This document shows, piece by piece, positions 34,964 to 46,024 of a stretch of DNA of 64,000 bases. The position numbers were made by a program, and so were the translations under genes. This DNA is from Galerina marginata (Eukaryota; Basidiomycota; Agaricomycetes; Agaricales; Galerinaceae): the NCBI GenBank assembly GCA_023014335.1, contig JAECYW010000005.1, positions 434,001 through 498,000 of the forward strand, written 5' to 3'. The notes beneath the pieces are model-generated. The model did no database searches and was not told where the DNA came from. It saw only the letters and a program-made list of their open reading frames with translations. Positions within the stretch are counted from its first letter, which is position 1, and each line of letters opens with the position of its first letter.

Positions 34964-37410
34964 AACGATTTGACGACACGGGTATGCAGAACCTCAGCAG
35001 GAGGTGGGGGGGGGAACCGCAACTACTTCGTATCATGCCATTGGAATAAATCGACTTTTTCGTGATACTACGTTGTCTTGCATAACGAGTAAAGAAAGAG
35101 ATTTGAGTGATGTAGTCAATGACGAGCGGTTCCTGTGATATATAATAATTCGCGCGTTTATGAGCTCGCGAGATGTCTTACAGTTAATAGCCAGCCCCAA
35201 TCCGTAACTTCGAGGGTTCAGAGGAAGAGGTCGTGATACAACCAGAGGAGATCGCCCAAACGCAGTCAAGGAGTACATGGATAGAACTTCAGTGAAGGTA
35301 CCGAAACCTCACAAGCAAAGGACGGCCAGCCGAGGCTGCGACATATCACTGCACGTAAATAGGATGTGCAGAACCAGTAGTTCACAACATTGTAGCAAAA
35401 ACGAGAGCCACAAGGTTGACCGCCCGGGGAAAGGTTTTATCTAAAAGATATCTGTCAGTCCGGCGAAGATCAAGGCCACGAACAGAAAGGAAGGAAAAAG
35501 AAACTCACATGAAACAGCCAAGAATTGGCCTAAAAACACAGAAATTCAAAGCAGAAGCTGACATAGTACTTCCTGGGCGACGACGATACCATCCGCCCAC
35601 CACTGGGCTGCAGCTGTATTGCCTCCTCGAAGTCAAAAAGTTAACCCTACTACCAAACGCTGATTGTTGTATTGGCATCCGTTATAGCCGTAGCCTGTAG
35701 GACAGGTTCCCGCCAGCCAACCTGGACACTGGAGCAGGAGAATCATCGTAACGCCGTCCACAAGTGGTGCTGGTATGAGCTGAAGGTGACAGAGGTGTAG
35801 AGTGGAGGCTAAAGTAGTCTGAGAGAGAGCCCTGAGGCGGCAGCGTCGAGTTCTTTTGGCGACGGAGGATGCCTGAGGCCCAGCTCGCCCGCTGGTCGAC
35901 ATGGGGGATGGCGAACGAACGGTTGACGTTGTTGATCAGCGCTCAGCGTTGATCAACAGCGAGTTCCCACGGCTATTCTCAATGACGTCAACAATGTCAA
36001 CAATGTCCTCTGTTTCTATCCTCAAATTCGCGGACATAGAATTGCGGTGGCCCTTCGCCTAAGTCGAATTTCAAACAGGTTCTGGGCGCTAAGTCGGACT
36101 GACAATGGCAACATTATATTTATCAGTGACGGTTTCGAGTGCTGGAGAATAGCCTAGAATCTCCCATATTTTAATAAACTGATTACTGAGGAAGCTGGCA
36201 TAAATCTCAAAAAAAGGAACTATTAGAGAATAACCCCAAGATCTAGAAGGGCGGTGAATTTAGCCACAATGAAGTCGAGAAAGAACCCACTGCCATGGAA
36301 ATTTAAAGTAGAGGACCCAAGGGGGAAATAATCCATGCGTCTCCGTCGTCCATCCTACCTCTCGAAATCTGTGTCAGTTGTGCTGGTAAATTGGTCTGTG
36401 TTCTGATTATGCAGACGCGTAGGCTGTTGTTATGCTATCTCCCGCGGAGTTAGATTCGGATCCATAATCATCTCTAACTGATCGTCTCATGAGAACGAAA
36501 TCGTTGCCGTGAGACTGAACCAATATATATACATTTGGATGGCACTATGGTTAGATCTAGTTGAAAATGTCAACAAATGAGCGCGTCGATTATTGGAGTC
36601 TCAATGTGGTTCAAGCAGCAGGTATTGGCCTCTGAGTACGATATGTCTACGTCTGAGGAAAGTGTCCAAATTAGGCCCAATTAACCGGGAAGGTCCAGCG
36701 TGGACAACAAAGAGGAAAAGCCATCCCTGGAGACATCCTTTCTTGATCGGTTGACCGCCAGCGCTCTTGACCGCTTTCAATTTTTCCATCTACGAGAGAA
36801 AGCGGGAAATTTCTAAATAAATAAATCAAGGGGAATCGACAACAGCCTTTATAAATGATCTCTTTCCCGAAGTCACTTCCATTCGAGAACTAATTCCCAG
36901 AAAAATCAAACATGCCAATCTAAAACATTGATTTGAATAGAAAGAACCGGTTTTAAAAATAATTTCATAGTGAAATACGTACCTTTATGTTCGATGTCGG
37001 AAGTGATTGAAACTGCTGACTACCTGTAAAAAAAAAACAGGCTATGCTGAGAGTTGATCCCATTCACCTTCCTACTTTGATCACATCTTGATGCAGGGTT
37101 GATCAGATGAAGAAGCGGTAGACAGGACTCATTTACTGATGGAACATTGGTAAAATTAGATTTAATTTATTAAACGACTTCGAGCTGGCCGAGAAGCTGA
37201 AACAGTCCTCGCATGGCCCTTGTCAATGGGTAAAATTAAATGTTTCCAAATCCAGCATTGAAGAATTGCTATATAACGGGTCTAAAAAATCTGTAAAGCC
37301 CAACGATCGAGCTGGTCTCTTTCATTATCGCTTGCGACAAACTTGGTTGACCCATTTGTTCACCGAATTATTCAAACCTCGCTAAACTACCTTTCACCCA
37401 ACGCAACACC
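34964..37410. other. Gene-poor 2.4 kb
   Basis: A minus-strand frame at 35633-35902 starts MSTSGRAGPQ and contains CPTGYGYNGC, but without splice or family support I do not call it a gene. A near-palindrome lies at 35930-35958. The remainder shows nothing supportable. Confidence 0.4.
35930..35958. repeat. Near-perfect 29-bp palindrome
   Basis: TGTTGATCAGCGCTC followed by AGCGTTGATCAACA. Arms TGTTGATCA and TGATCAACA are perfect inverted copies, with mismatches only near the centre. It could form a cruciform or be a dimeric protein-binding site; this is inference only. Confidence 0.5.
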
Positions 37411-38825
37411 ATGACCTTCCCGTATATTGTCAGTATCTGTGCCTCTACAGGCTTGCAAACTATTCGCTAATTTCATTTGCTTTGGTACCAGCTTTCGGTG
37501 CTTCTCTCTGGCCTACAGCTTGCCTCTGCTTTGCCAGCCAGTAGGGTTGCGGGATCCGCGGATATCAATCATGTCATCCGGCACACCCACGAAGACTCAT
37601 ACTACCGCAGAGATGCGGCCCCAAGCTGCACCCCGCTAACGCTGGACCAGGTAAAAGCATGTGAGCACATCCCCGAATTAGATTGAGATTGAAAATATTC
37701 TGATATTGTAATGCTCGTGCAGTACCTGGGTGGTCTAAAATCCAGCAATATGCCACCGATACCTATGGTGACGGCGGTGTAAATATTGTAGTTAACCCAC
37801 CAGAGGTTTGCCGGCCCCTAAATTTAAGATTGGATTTAGCTCACTTTTTAAAGTATCCCGACGCTCCTGCAACGGTCTGTTTGCAGGATGGGCCGGTACA
37901 GATTACTTTGAAAGGTAAGAATTGCTCAACCTTAGGTGACATTGTGTTGAGTGTGATTCATTTCCAATAATAGGCGCGCCCAGCTGTAGTACCTCAGATA
38001 CTGCCCAGTTTGGAGGCAAAATCACCGGAACAACAGGATCATACCAGTTAGCCTTCCAACAGGGGTATTCAAACGATGGAAGCTGGACGATTACACGTAG
38101 GTCAAGCTATATTATGATTATATTTCACGCCTTGACAGATTTCAATCATTACAGAGGAAAGTTCTTTAGCATCAGGCGCTACGGTCGGCATCACAATTGG
38201 GATTCCCGATGTCGCCGGTGCATCAGCCGACGTTACCACGACCACAACTGTGACCAATTCTTTTGCCAAAAGGTAGAGTACATTGGCATCGCATTAATTC
38301 CGCAAAATATGCATGATCATAACGGGTTCACCACAGCTTCACAACAAGCGCTAGCAACCAACAGACGCAGACAGTGAGCGTAAACACCGTCGATGGTAAA
38401 CCATGTATGGGAACCGTATGTTGAATTTATCTGGTTGGAGAAAATGTGGGCCTGGCGCTAAATTTACGCTGCAGATGACAACAACAACGTGTAATGCCCC
38501 GGGAACAGGATCTGCAAGTTATGTTGCAAGCGGTTCCGTGTGGTTCAATTATGACGATGCGGTATTTACATACCAACTTTATACCTCTAATTTTCCAGCC
38601 ATTAACCTATTTTATTAGCGAGCGCCTAAAAGTGACCCGAATGGGGCAAAGCATTATAAATGTGAGCATTATAACCTATGACTTGCACAGAAAATCTAAT
38701 TTCAGCTAATAGATGCCATTGACATTGCGACCGCGGTCCCGAATATAAACGATCGGTCTTCCTCCATGCTGTTTACCGGGTCTATGCAAATATCAAGCCA
38801 GACAAATTTCAATGCCAAGTGCTAG
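37411..38825 (+). CDS. Secreted Ser/Thr-rich beta-type protein, aerolysin-fold candidate
   Basis: Nine short exons give about 297 residues with phase kept. A hydrophobic start (MTFPYILSVLLSGLQLASA) is a signal peptide, followed by a possible propeptide ending in RR. The mature part begins CTPLTLDQVKALPGW and has NIVVNPPEYPD, VQITLKGAPSC, a long alternating Ser/Thr/Val-rich stretch (SLASGATVGITIG ... TTTTTVTNSF ... TTSASNQQTQTVSVNT), ASYVASGSVWFNYDDA, HYKYAIDI and a terminal Cys. Alternating polar/hydrophobic Ser/Thr-rich segments are typical of the pore-hairpin region of aerolysin-type proteins, but similarity to a named family is not proven. I recall similar unnamed secreted proteins in mushrooms. 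No breaks were found. Confidence 0.72.
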
Positions 38826-39825
38826 TAGGGATTGGTACTTGATTAGCGGCAAGGTATACCATTTTTGAGCGATTATAATCCACAACACAAATTTCATGCC
38901 GTTTATAATACCCTACAAGTTATTGGTCTACCTTGCGTCCTTCCTCTCTTTCGGGCAGTCGGTCAATTCCTGAGCTTGACGAAAAGAAAAAAAAGCGAGC
39001 ATTATTTCTGGAGCCGACAGTATAATTAACCATTCGATATCAAAGATGAAACACAATTTCTGCTCAAAAATGAAACATTTACTAAGTAAGAGGCCGCTTG
39101 GAAAAATTTATGTCAAATTCACAAGAATTGTCTGTCGAGCATTGACTCATTCGGCTCGTAGACGCGGACTGTCGATTGTTTCAACAAAATCACAACAGGA
39201 TGGATGGAGTGCAGATATAAGCGGTTGTTCTCATTAGGTAATGCACTGCCACGTCATTCCGCGATTTCGACGCGAAATTTTTTACCTCTGCCATTCCTGA
39301 TGTTTCTCCGACTCTGAGGCTGTCCGCTCTATGTAACCGCCAGTACCGAGGTCCCCGGTCCCATGGTAAGCGCCCTGTGGCCTATCCTCGTTTTTCAGTC
39401 AGTCTGTCTCGCCATATTTACGAAATCGCGGTGCGACTCTCGGAAGATCTACTCTCCTAATCGTTTCGACACTTGGCGTGGGCGCGGAGAGCTGAAGGTG
39501 CTTGTGAGGGCGTCCATAAGTGGACCTCCCCAGCCACGGGATGCAATAAACCCCAAACAACGGACTGGTTACGTTCAAGCGCTGTGTCTCGATGTTCCGC
39601 ACGAAGGGATCTCGCATGCCTATACCGCTGGAAAGGTTTTATTTCACCATTATGCCTTTGATATTGCTTTCCATGGCTGGAATCCACTACTTTTCCATTT
39701 CTACTAACTATCAAAGGTCTATAATCTGGGATTTATGATGTCGTCCATACTCTACTTGGCCATAAATTCGTGCTTCGTTCACCACTCCACAAATTTGTAC
39801 TCAATCTGCATGCTCTATGTTGGCG
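38826..39825. other. Intergenic, no supported gene
   Basis: Open frames overlap on both strands at 39363-39714, but none has motif or splice support. This is the common 3' side of the secreted protein gene and the minus-strand membrane protein gene. Confidence 0.4.
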
Positions 39826-40903
39826 TCATCCGTTGGTCTTATCTCGAAATCTTTGCATGTCTACCATCGACATCAAAGTAGGTGTGATACCCTATGACTA
39901 GGTGAGCGACTCCCAAAACCAGGAAACACGATACAGCTCACATAGACCATGATAATAACTCCATTAACCAACGAAAAGAAATCCGATTCCATGGTATATA
40001 ATAATACCCAAACAAATTGGCCAACGGATACGAGTACTCCAGATTCGATGACCAGAGATCCGGGTGTTGGAATGGGATAATTCCAAAACCTCCGTCTCTT
40101 CTGTGCGAAGGCTGGAAGGCTATACCCTTCGCGTGCCTGCCAGAATCTCAGCAGGAGGAGGCCGGTGACACATACATCGACAGCCAATGAAATTTCAAAG
40201 GCGCTAACGGCCACTAAAGTAAACCAATGAGGCAGGTCTTCAAGTGGGCCTCGTAAAACTGCTATTTTTGCTACGTTGAGGGAAGATGTCATCCCTTCAT
40301 GGAGGTCAGCACACTCGACGAAATGTTTTCAATAACAATCACTAACCAAATGATATAACGGCTAGGACAGATGTGACAGCAATAAGTATTGCTTTTCGAT
40401 TCATTAGCGTCCAACACCGCGTAATCTTGTGCGAGTCAGCAGTGGAGGTAAAAATCCGATGGGTTTTTTCACATACCAAGACGCCTTGAGAGAGGAACAC
40501 TACTACGGAACAGATAGCGCTTGTCACAATGTTTAGGCAGTCGAGTACCCATCTTGGTTCGTCTTGTTCGTTCTTATGGAACTGGAGGGCTAAAGGTACA
40601 TGCCAGAACCGTGAAAATGTGTAGAGATTGCTTACAATTACCAGATATCCCCCAGCGAAGTTGGCCGCAAGAAAAATCCCGCATAAAGCAAATAGAGCTG
40701 CCAGTGAATAAGAGGGAGAAGCGGTTCCTCGGGACTGGTTTCTCTGTCGTTGAAGGCTTAGATAGCGAGTGAAAACTACGTAGTATGATGCTGGATAGAA
40801 AGTCAACAAAACGAATGGTACCGTTTGCTGATGAGACCCTACCGTAAGTAAATGCTTCAAGTAGAGCAGAAAAAAATGTAATACCATCGAAGTTGGCGTT
40901 CAT
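39826..40903 (-). CDS. Multi-span (about 7 TM) basidiomycete membrane protein, paralogue 2
   Basis: Minus-strand paralogue of the 24.7 and 58.3 kb genes. Exon 1 (40843-40903) reads MNANFDGITFFSALLEAFTY; later blocks are VVFTRYLSLQRQRNQ, SAICSVVVFLSQGVL, ITRCWTLMNRKAILIAVTSVL, the loop with LRGPLEDLPHWF, VAVSAFEISLAVDVCVTGLLL, SLVIESGVLVSVGQFVWVLLYT and GITPTLMSM. The end is short, stopping about 15 residues after GITPT at 39826. Intron positions match the other two paralogues, and all joins are GT-AG in phase. Function unknown. The sequence upstream of its start is partly repeated at about 43.2-43.4 kb and 51.0-51.1 kb, showing that this locus took part in the segmental duplication on its right. 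Confidence 0.82.
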
Positions 40904-41709
40904 CACGACGAATGCGACTCGAAGGATGAATGGCTCGGGGGAAGTTCAACCCATTGAAACAAAAGTTCACATCGCGCTCACGAACGTATCTTGGATATTT
41001 TGATTAACTATCACGAAAGGTTTCAAAACAGGGAAACGAAGACGAGATAAGTGGCCCATCGCATCCAACAAAGGGGTTTGACGTCTTACATATCGTGTGC
41101 AAAGATAGGCAGGGGTTTCTTCCCTCTGCAAGGCTTGAGTTTCTCCGGTGGGAACCGCGTACACCTCAACCATCCATCTAATCCTAATTTTAAGGCCTGG
41201 GATATAGCCCCTTTCCCTCCCTAGCTGTCTTAAGTACCGAAATGTATTAGGAAGTAAGTGAGTAAATGATGTGATACTCTGGACCGCGTCTGCTGAGGAA
41301 TTCGAAGGCTGATCGTAGGTAGTCGATGGCCACTCCCACCCAAATCGTTTTTACAAACTTGGCATTCGAGAAATTAACACGATTGGACGTATTTTCGGGG
41401 GCTTCGACTCTGCTTGAGTGAAGTTTTAGATTGATAACTGATGGGAGCTCGAGATCTATCAAAAACCACAGACCGACCACTGCGATTCATTCGCAGATAG
41501 AAAAGAAGGTCATAGGGGCTTGCCAACGAATATTATCACGGACGTACAGAGCAGAAAGATTCACAAGGCGTTGATGGAAAACATGCCTCGAGTTCAGAGT
41601 TTTCGCAGCACCCGTTTTCAGAATACTCATCAATGTCGCTGTTGATAGTATAAACCAAACTCAGAGCAGTCACCATCGTTTCTAGCTCGATATAACCCAA
41701 CGTGTTGAG
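40904..41709. promoter_or_regulatory. Promoter region of SSP copy 1
   Basis: Contains a block repeated upstream of SSP copy 3 (41330-41700 matching 45150-45542). TATAAA at 41649-41654 lies about 60 bp before the ATG at 41710. The same element occurs 40-70 bp before the start in all four copies. Confidence 0.6.
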
Positions 41710-42209
41710 ATGCGCCTAGTCATTTCCTCGATCTTCGTATTGTTGTGTATGGTCACCTCTGGGTTCTCCGCGCCAACATCTGAGGGCACAAGTTTACAGG
41801 AAGGTCTGTCGAAAATTTTAAATGGGTTGCAACCGAAAGCTGGTCCCAGTGCTTACAACTTCTTGAATTGTTTAGAAGACGTCGAACTAGGTGCTGAAAC
41901 CTGGCTGCGGTGTTATTGCCGTGGATCACTCACTTTTGAAGCAAGTCTGACCAAAATTTAGATGCTCGCGTACGCTACGCGTTCAAAATGTGTACAACTT
42001 CGCTGGCGGAACCAGATCGAGAATTTTTGATTGGTGATTGGATACAGCTGCTTTTCAATCCTATAAACAAATTGCTGATTTCCTTTTCAGCCGCGATGAA
42101 GAAAGAAAGGCTTGGTATTTCATATAACTATTACCATTGCCCGGAGGTTGCTGACTCGATTCTCTACGTTCTAGTTCCTCGTTGTGGAAGGATCGAGTCC
42201 TTACAATAA
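41710..42209 (+). CDS. Small secreted protein (SSP) family, copy 1, subtype A
   Basis: Five exons: 41710-41803, 41876-41890, 41962-42033, 42091-42114, 42175-42209. They sum to 240 nt, 79 residues. A plain reading gives an 83-residue frame through the first two introns. The spliced model is preferred because all four copies share the same GT...AG borders and CTGAC-type branch sites, and splicing restores one conserved protein. The product has a signal peptide (MRLVISSIFVLLCMVTSGFSA) and a mature part of about 58 residues with LDAR.RY.F, Cys47, AEPDREFLIAAMKKE, and VPRCGR with Cys72. By hand alignment it shares 60 of 78 positions with copy 3. No known family recognised. The dibasic KK before the conserved tail may or may not be a processing site. 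Confidence 0.75.
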
Positions 42210-43180
42210 TCCATTGATCCCATGTCGTCTTCGAGCGTTAGCCACCGCAGCTCATCAGTAGATAGCAAAAGCCTCCTTGCGTCCTGGGCTCGTGGTTACC
42301 AATTGTCTCTTATCGAGGCGCTGAATTACAATCGCAGAAATTTGACGAGTGTTCTGTCCGAACCGCGGCATCTACCTGTAAGTCTTTCCTGTCTTTGAAC
42401 TTTGGTAACTCCAGCGAAATCCGCTCCAAATGAAGTTTCGGAAGTGAAATCAATAATATTATCTTTACTACTTACCACACTAGGGGTGAGGGTAATACAG
42501 GAATGTAGACGACTGACCTTGGCTCGGGACAGGCACGAAGTGGGCTGTGTGGTCGATGAGGGTCCAGAGAGGGGGCAGAGGTGGTGATCGGGGTTGAGGT
42601 TGCAGTAACGCAGTCTATACCTAATAAAGGGAATGCCTCAGCAATGTAAATTATAAGAATATATTTAGAGAAAGAGAGAGAGGGTTATGTACGCATCAAG
42701 CCCATCCAATGCGCGTTGTCGCGCTACGGTCTCCGGGCGATGGGGAGCCATCTTCGAGCCTGTCCTCCTCGAGCGTGTTCCAAGGCGGGCAATGTCCACA
42801 TGGAGTGGCGGGACTGTGTTTCTAGATCCGAAAAGACGGCAATAATGTCGGAAAACCGGGTGCGGTAGGGGAATGCGACGCCAACCGCAGGGGTGGACGG
42901 GTTGGGGCTTGGTCCGCAGACGAGGGTAAGGCTAGGGCCGTCAATCAACCACAAGATGGGGGGCTGCGTCGTCCACAACAGGTGCGACGTGGCAGACGGG
43001 ACGGCGGCGGCGATGAAGATGACGGTGAACGGGGTTGCTTGAACGGTGGCCACGGTGGTGGGAGAGAGAAGAGACAGCGACGGCGTTGCCATCAACGAAA
43101 CGGTGGGCCGACTTTGCCGAGCCTGTCATGTGATGCTCCCATGCATGAGCGCTTGTCAGAAAGTTGACTTTGTTGAGAGA
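42210..43180. repeat. 3' part of duplication unit A (copy 1), with minus-strand open frame
   Basis: From 42210 to about 43130 this stretch aligns with 46025-46930 downstream of SSP copy 3. Shared landmarks are the GTAGATAGC..AAAGG patch, the CCAATGCGCGTTGTCGCGCT patch (42706 and 46404) and the GATGAAGATGACGGTGA patch (43013 and 46793). A minus-strand frame at 42724-43095 (123 residues) is broken in the second copy, so it is probably a decayed gene of unknown type. Confidence 0.5.
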
Positions 43181-43400
43181 GTCGAGTAGAAATCTAGCAT
43201 AAATCTGGACAGAACCTCAACAAGATGAAATGTTATTGTTTGTTGGTAAGACCTTAACAAACCTAAATGCTTCAAGCACAGCAAAAGGAAACCTCGAAGC
43301 TGGGGTCTCGGAGTCTCGGACTCCGGACCACCACGACGAATGTGAATCAGAAGGATGAGTGGTTTGGAAAGGTTTACCCCTTCGAACAAATCACATCACG
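43181..43400 (-). pseudogene. 5' relic of the membrane protein family
   Basis: Shares with 40.84-40.97 kb the order: intron-like TTGGTAAGACC, AATGCTTCAAG.A.AGCA, a CACGACGAATG patch, and GAAGGATGA.TGG. This is the first exon and upstream region of the minus-strand membrane protein gene, now without an open frame. Confidence 0.5.
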
Positions 43401-44178
43401 CTCATGAATACGTATCTTGAATCTTCGAATTTGATTCACCTATGACTCCTTGCGTACATACTTTTCTAACCGCAGTGAACCTGGCAGCTTTCCGAAAGGG
43501 ATTGTAATGCATCCGGTACTGACGCGTATTGACGACTTACCTCATTTCTCTCTCAAAATCGGTCCATCGAGGATAATGACTTAATAAGCCTTAAGCTCCT
43601 GCAGATGTAGATGGATGCCTCATTGTAACGATTGTAACAAGAGGTTTCGGAATAGAAAAACGAGGACTAAATAATTGGCCGGCTAGACGTCTTACATATC
43701 GTGTGACAAATTGGCAGGGCTCTGCTCGCCAAGTGTTTCCTCTTTGGGAGCTTTGTACACCTCGCTGTCGAGAAGTCCAGGAAGCATGGCATATTTTCCG
43801 TGGCGCCCCTTCTCGGGTTGAAGCCATTCATAAATTTGACTGACAGACGCCTCGATTTAATCGAGCCTCCTCCGTCGCATCTCTATGCCAGCATGGGTCT
43901 CAATAGCAAAATTACAGGAACAGGTAAACCAGGAACAGCCGGGGCGCCCACTGTCCCTCTGGTTTCTGTTTCGATAAGAGGAAATGATGGATTGTTCGAA
44001 GGCTAGCGATATTCGTTTGGTCATCTCAATCTACTGTTCTGAAAATATACCTCAGAGTTCTGACCGAAGCTCTTTTCAGAATGCTCATTAATGCCGCAGA
44101 GGATAGATAATATAAAGCAAACCCAGAGTCATGATCATCGCCCAATCTTCAAGTTCCCAGATAACCCATCGTCCTGAG
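43401..44178. promoter_or_regulatory. Upstream part of duplication unit B with TATA box (SSP copy 2)
   Basis: Matches the region upstream of SSP copy 4 (51.13-51.62 kb), including the TTGAAGCCATTC.TAAAT.TGACTGACAGACGC patch and GGAAATGATGG.TTGTTCGAAGG. TATAAA at 44111-44116 lies about 65 bp before the ATG. Confidence 0.55.
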
Positions 44179-44634
44179 ATGCGCCTAGTAATCGTCGTAT
44201 TGTTGTGCATGGCCGCCTCTGGGTTCTCCGCGCCAACGTCTGTGCCCACAAGTTTACTGGAAGGTCTGTGGAAAATGTGTTCCAACCGAATGCTGCTGCT
44301 TACAACCTTGAATATTATAGAAGACGTCCAACTAGGTACTGAAGCTTGGCCTCGGCGTTATTTTTGTCGAGAACTGGCGCTTGAGATAAATCTGACTATC
44401 GTTTAGTTGCTCGTTCAATACGTTACAATTTCTAAAGTGATGGGAGTGCGCTTGCCGAACCAAATCGCGAGTCATTGATTGGTATTTCCATATAACTGCT
44501 CTTCTCTTGCACAAACAAATTACTGACCTCCCTTGCAGCCGCGAAAAAGCAAGAAGGGCTTGGTATTTCACTTAATTATCTGCATTTCCGTGCCATTACT
44601 GACTTAGCTCTACGTTCTAGTCCCTCCTGCTTAA
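44179..44634 (+). pseudogene. SSP family, copy 2, subtype B, one nonsense codon
   Basis: The same five-exon layout as the other copies: 44179-44263, 44321-44335, 44407-44481, 44539-44562, 44621-44634. Exon 1 lacks three codons of the signal peptide relative to other copies but stays in frame (MRLVIVVLLCMAASGFSA). In exon 3 a TAA at 44433-44435 stands where copy 4 has a sense AAA codon. Every other codon to the final stop remains in frame with copy 4. This points to a single recent nonsense change, or to a functional truncated form of about 43 residues. Confidence 0.7.
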
Positions 44635-45542
44635 AATATCAGAATCTTATCACGATCTTTTGGTCTCACTGGCCTGGTGCCAAAAGGCCATAAACTCCTC
44701 GAACAATGACTATCACTGTCTCTGTCTCGGACCGCATTACAGAAATTGCTCACGACCCACGTAACTCGTATTTATCATTGTCTGTAATATATTTTTGAAA
44801 TAACGACGACCAAAGTAATAAACGTTGAAATGACAAAGAGACTTCTCTTCAAGCATTTGGAGGGTTATTCAAGTAGGGTCACTTCAAATATAGGCTTATT
44901 ACTAGCGGTGTTACGCTAGTTTCTAGTGCGTCACTCAGTACCGATCACGGTGCATACCCGTGAGTTTATCAAAACCTGCGGGAGGTGGGTTCGTTAAATA
45001 TCGTCAGGAAAATGTTAACGAACTACGAGGACATGATTGGGTACGCGTAATTTCGGACGGTCAGATATATATATATACTTCAACACGCCCTCCCCCGAGT
45101 ACTTGCTCTACCTTATCATCCAATTGACCGATGGCCACTCCCACCCGAATCCTTTACAAACTTGTCATTCGAGAATTCAACTCGATTAAAAGTTGTTTTT
45201 ATTTTTGCGGCTTCCACTCTACCTGGGTAAAGTCAAAATATCGCACGTCTGAGGGAATTTTGATTCTAAATCCCGAGTACTGATGGCGGCTTAACATCCA
45301 TCTAATTCCTATCTTAAGTACATCAGAAGAATCACTCAAAATCATTCGTAGATAACAGAAAAGGTCACGGGCTTGTCAATAAATATTATCGCGGCAGCCG
45401 AGAACAGAAAGATTCACAAGACGTTGACGAAAATATACCTCGAGTTCAGAGCTCTCACAGAAGTCGTTCCCAGAATATTCATTAAGATCACTGTTGGTAG
45501 TATAAAGCAAACTCGCTCGGTATAGCAACCAAACGTGTTGAG
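44635..45542. repeat. 3' part of unit B and upstream part of unit A (copy 3)
   Basis: 44640-45060 aligns with 52090-52480 after SSP copy 4; both have TCGTTAAATAT, ACGAGGACAT and CGTAATT.CGGACG in the same order. 45120-45540 aligns with 41300-41709 before copy 1. The junction between the two unit types is therefore near 45.06-45.12 kb, next to a short TA repeat at 45066-45076. TATAAA at 45501-45506 precedes SSP copy 3. Confidence 0.6.
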
Positions 45543-46024
45543 ATGCGCCTCGTCATTTCTTCGATCGTCGTATTGGTGTGTATCGCGGCCTCTGGGTTCT
45601 CCGCGCCAACCTCTGTGCCCAGTTTACAGGAAGGTCTGTAGCAAAATGGGTTCCAACCGAAAGCTGCTGCTTTACTTACAACTTTGAATTGTTCAGACGC
45701 CGTCCAACTAGGTGATGAAATTTGGCATGGGCATTATTCCCGTCGATAACTCGCTGTTGAAGCAAATCTGACCATAGTTTAGATGCTCGTTCACGTTATA
45801 ATTTCGACAGGTGTACGACTTCGCTGGCTGAACCAGATCGAGAATTTTTGATTGGTATTTATTAGAACAGCTTCCATCGTACAAATAGATTACTGACCTC
45901 CATTTCAGCCGCGATGAAGAAAGAAGGACTTGGTATTTCATACGGTTATTACCACCGCCACGAGGATACTAACTCAACTCTATACGTTCTAGTTCCTCGT
46001 TGTGGACGGATCCTGCCCTTATAA
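45543..46024 (+). CDS. Small secreted protein (SSP) family, copy 3, subtype A
   Basis: Five exons: 45543-45633, 45697-45711, 45783-45854, 45909-45932, 45993-46024. They sum to 234 nt, 77 residues. No unspliced frame longer than about 30 codons exists from this ATG, yet splicing at the shared sites yields an intact protein. It has a signal peptide (MRLVISSIVVLVCIAASGFSA), LDARSRYNF, the first Cys, AEPDREFLIAAMKKE, and VPRCGR with the second Cys. The middle-to-end part (exons 3-5) is almost identical to copy 1, which suggests purifying selection or recent duplication. Role unknown. Confidence 0.75.

Noticed and set aside
40574..40906. 110-residue minus-strand frame starting one codon earlier at a GTG
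   Set aside because: It reads through the first intron of the membrane protein gene; the ATG at 40903 with splicing matches the paralogues.
41710..41961. Single-exon 83-residue reading of SSP copy 1
   Set aside because: The same ATG in copies 3 and 4 reaches a stop right after the first donor site, whereas the spliced model gives one conserved protein in all copies.
42724..43095. 123-residue minus-strand protein in duplication unit A
   Set aside because: The second copy of this block at 46.4-46.9 kb breaks the frame by indels and no family is recognised.
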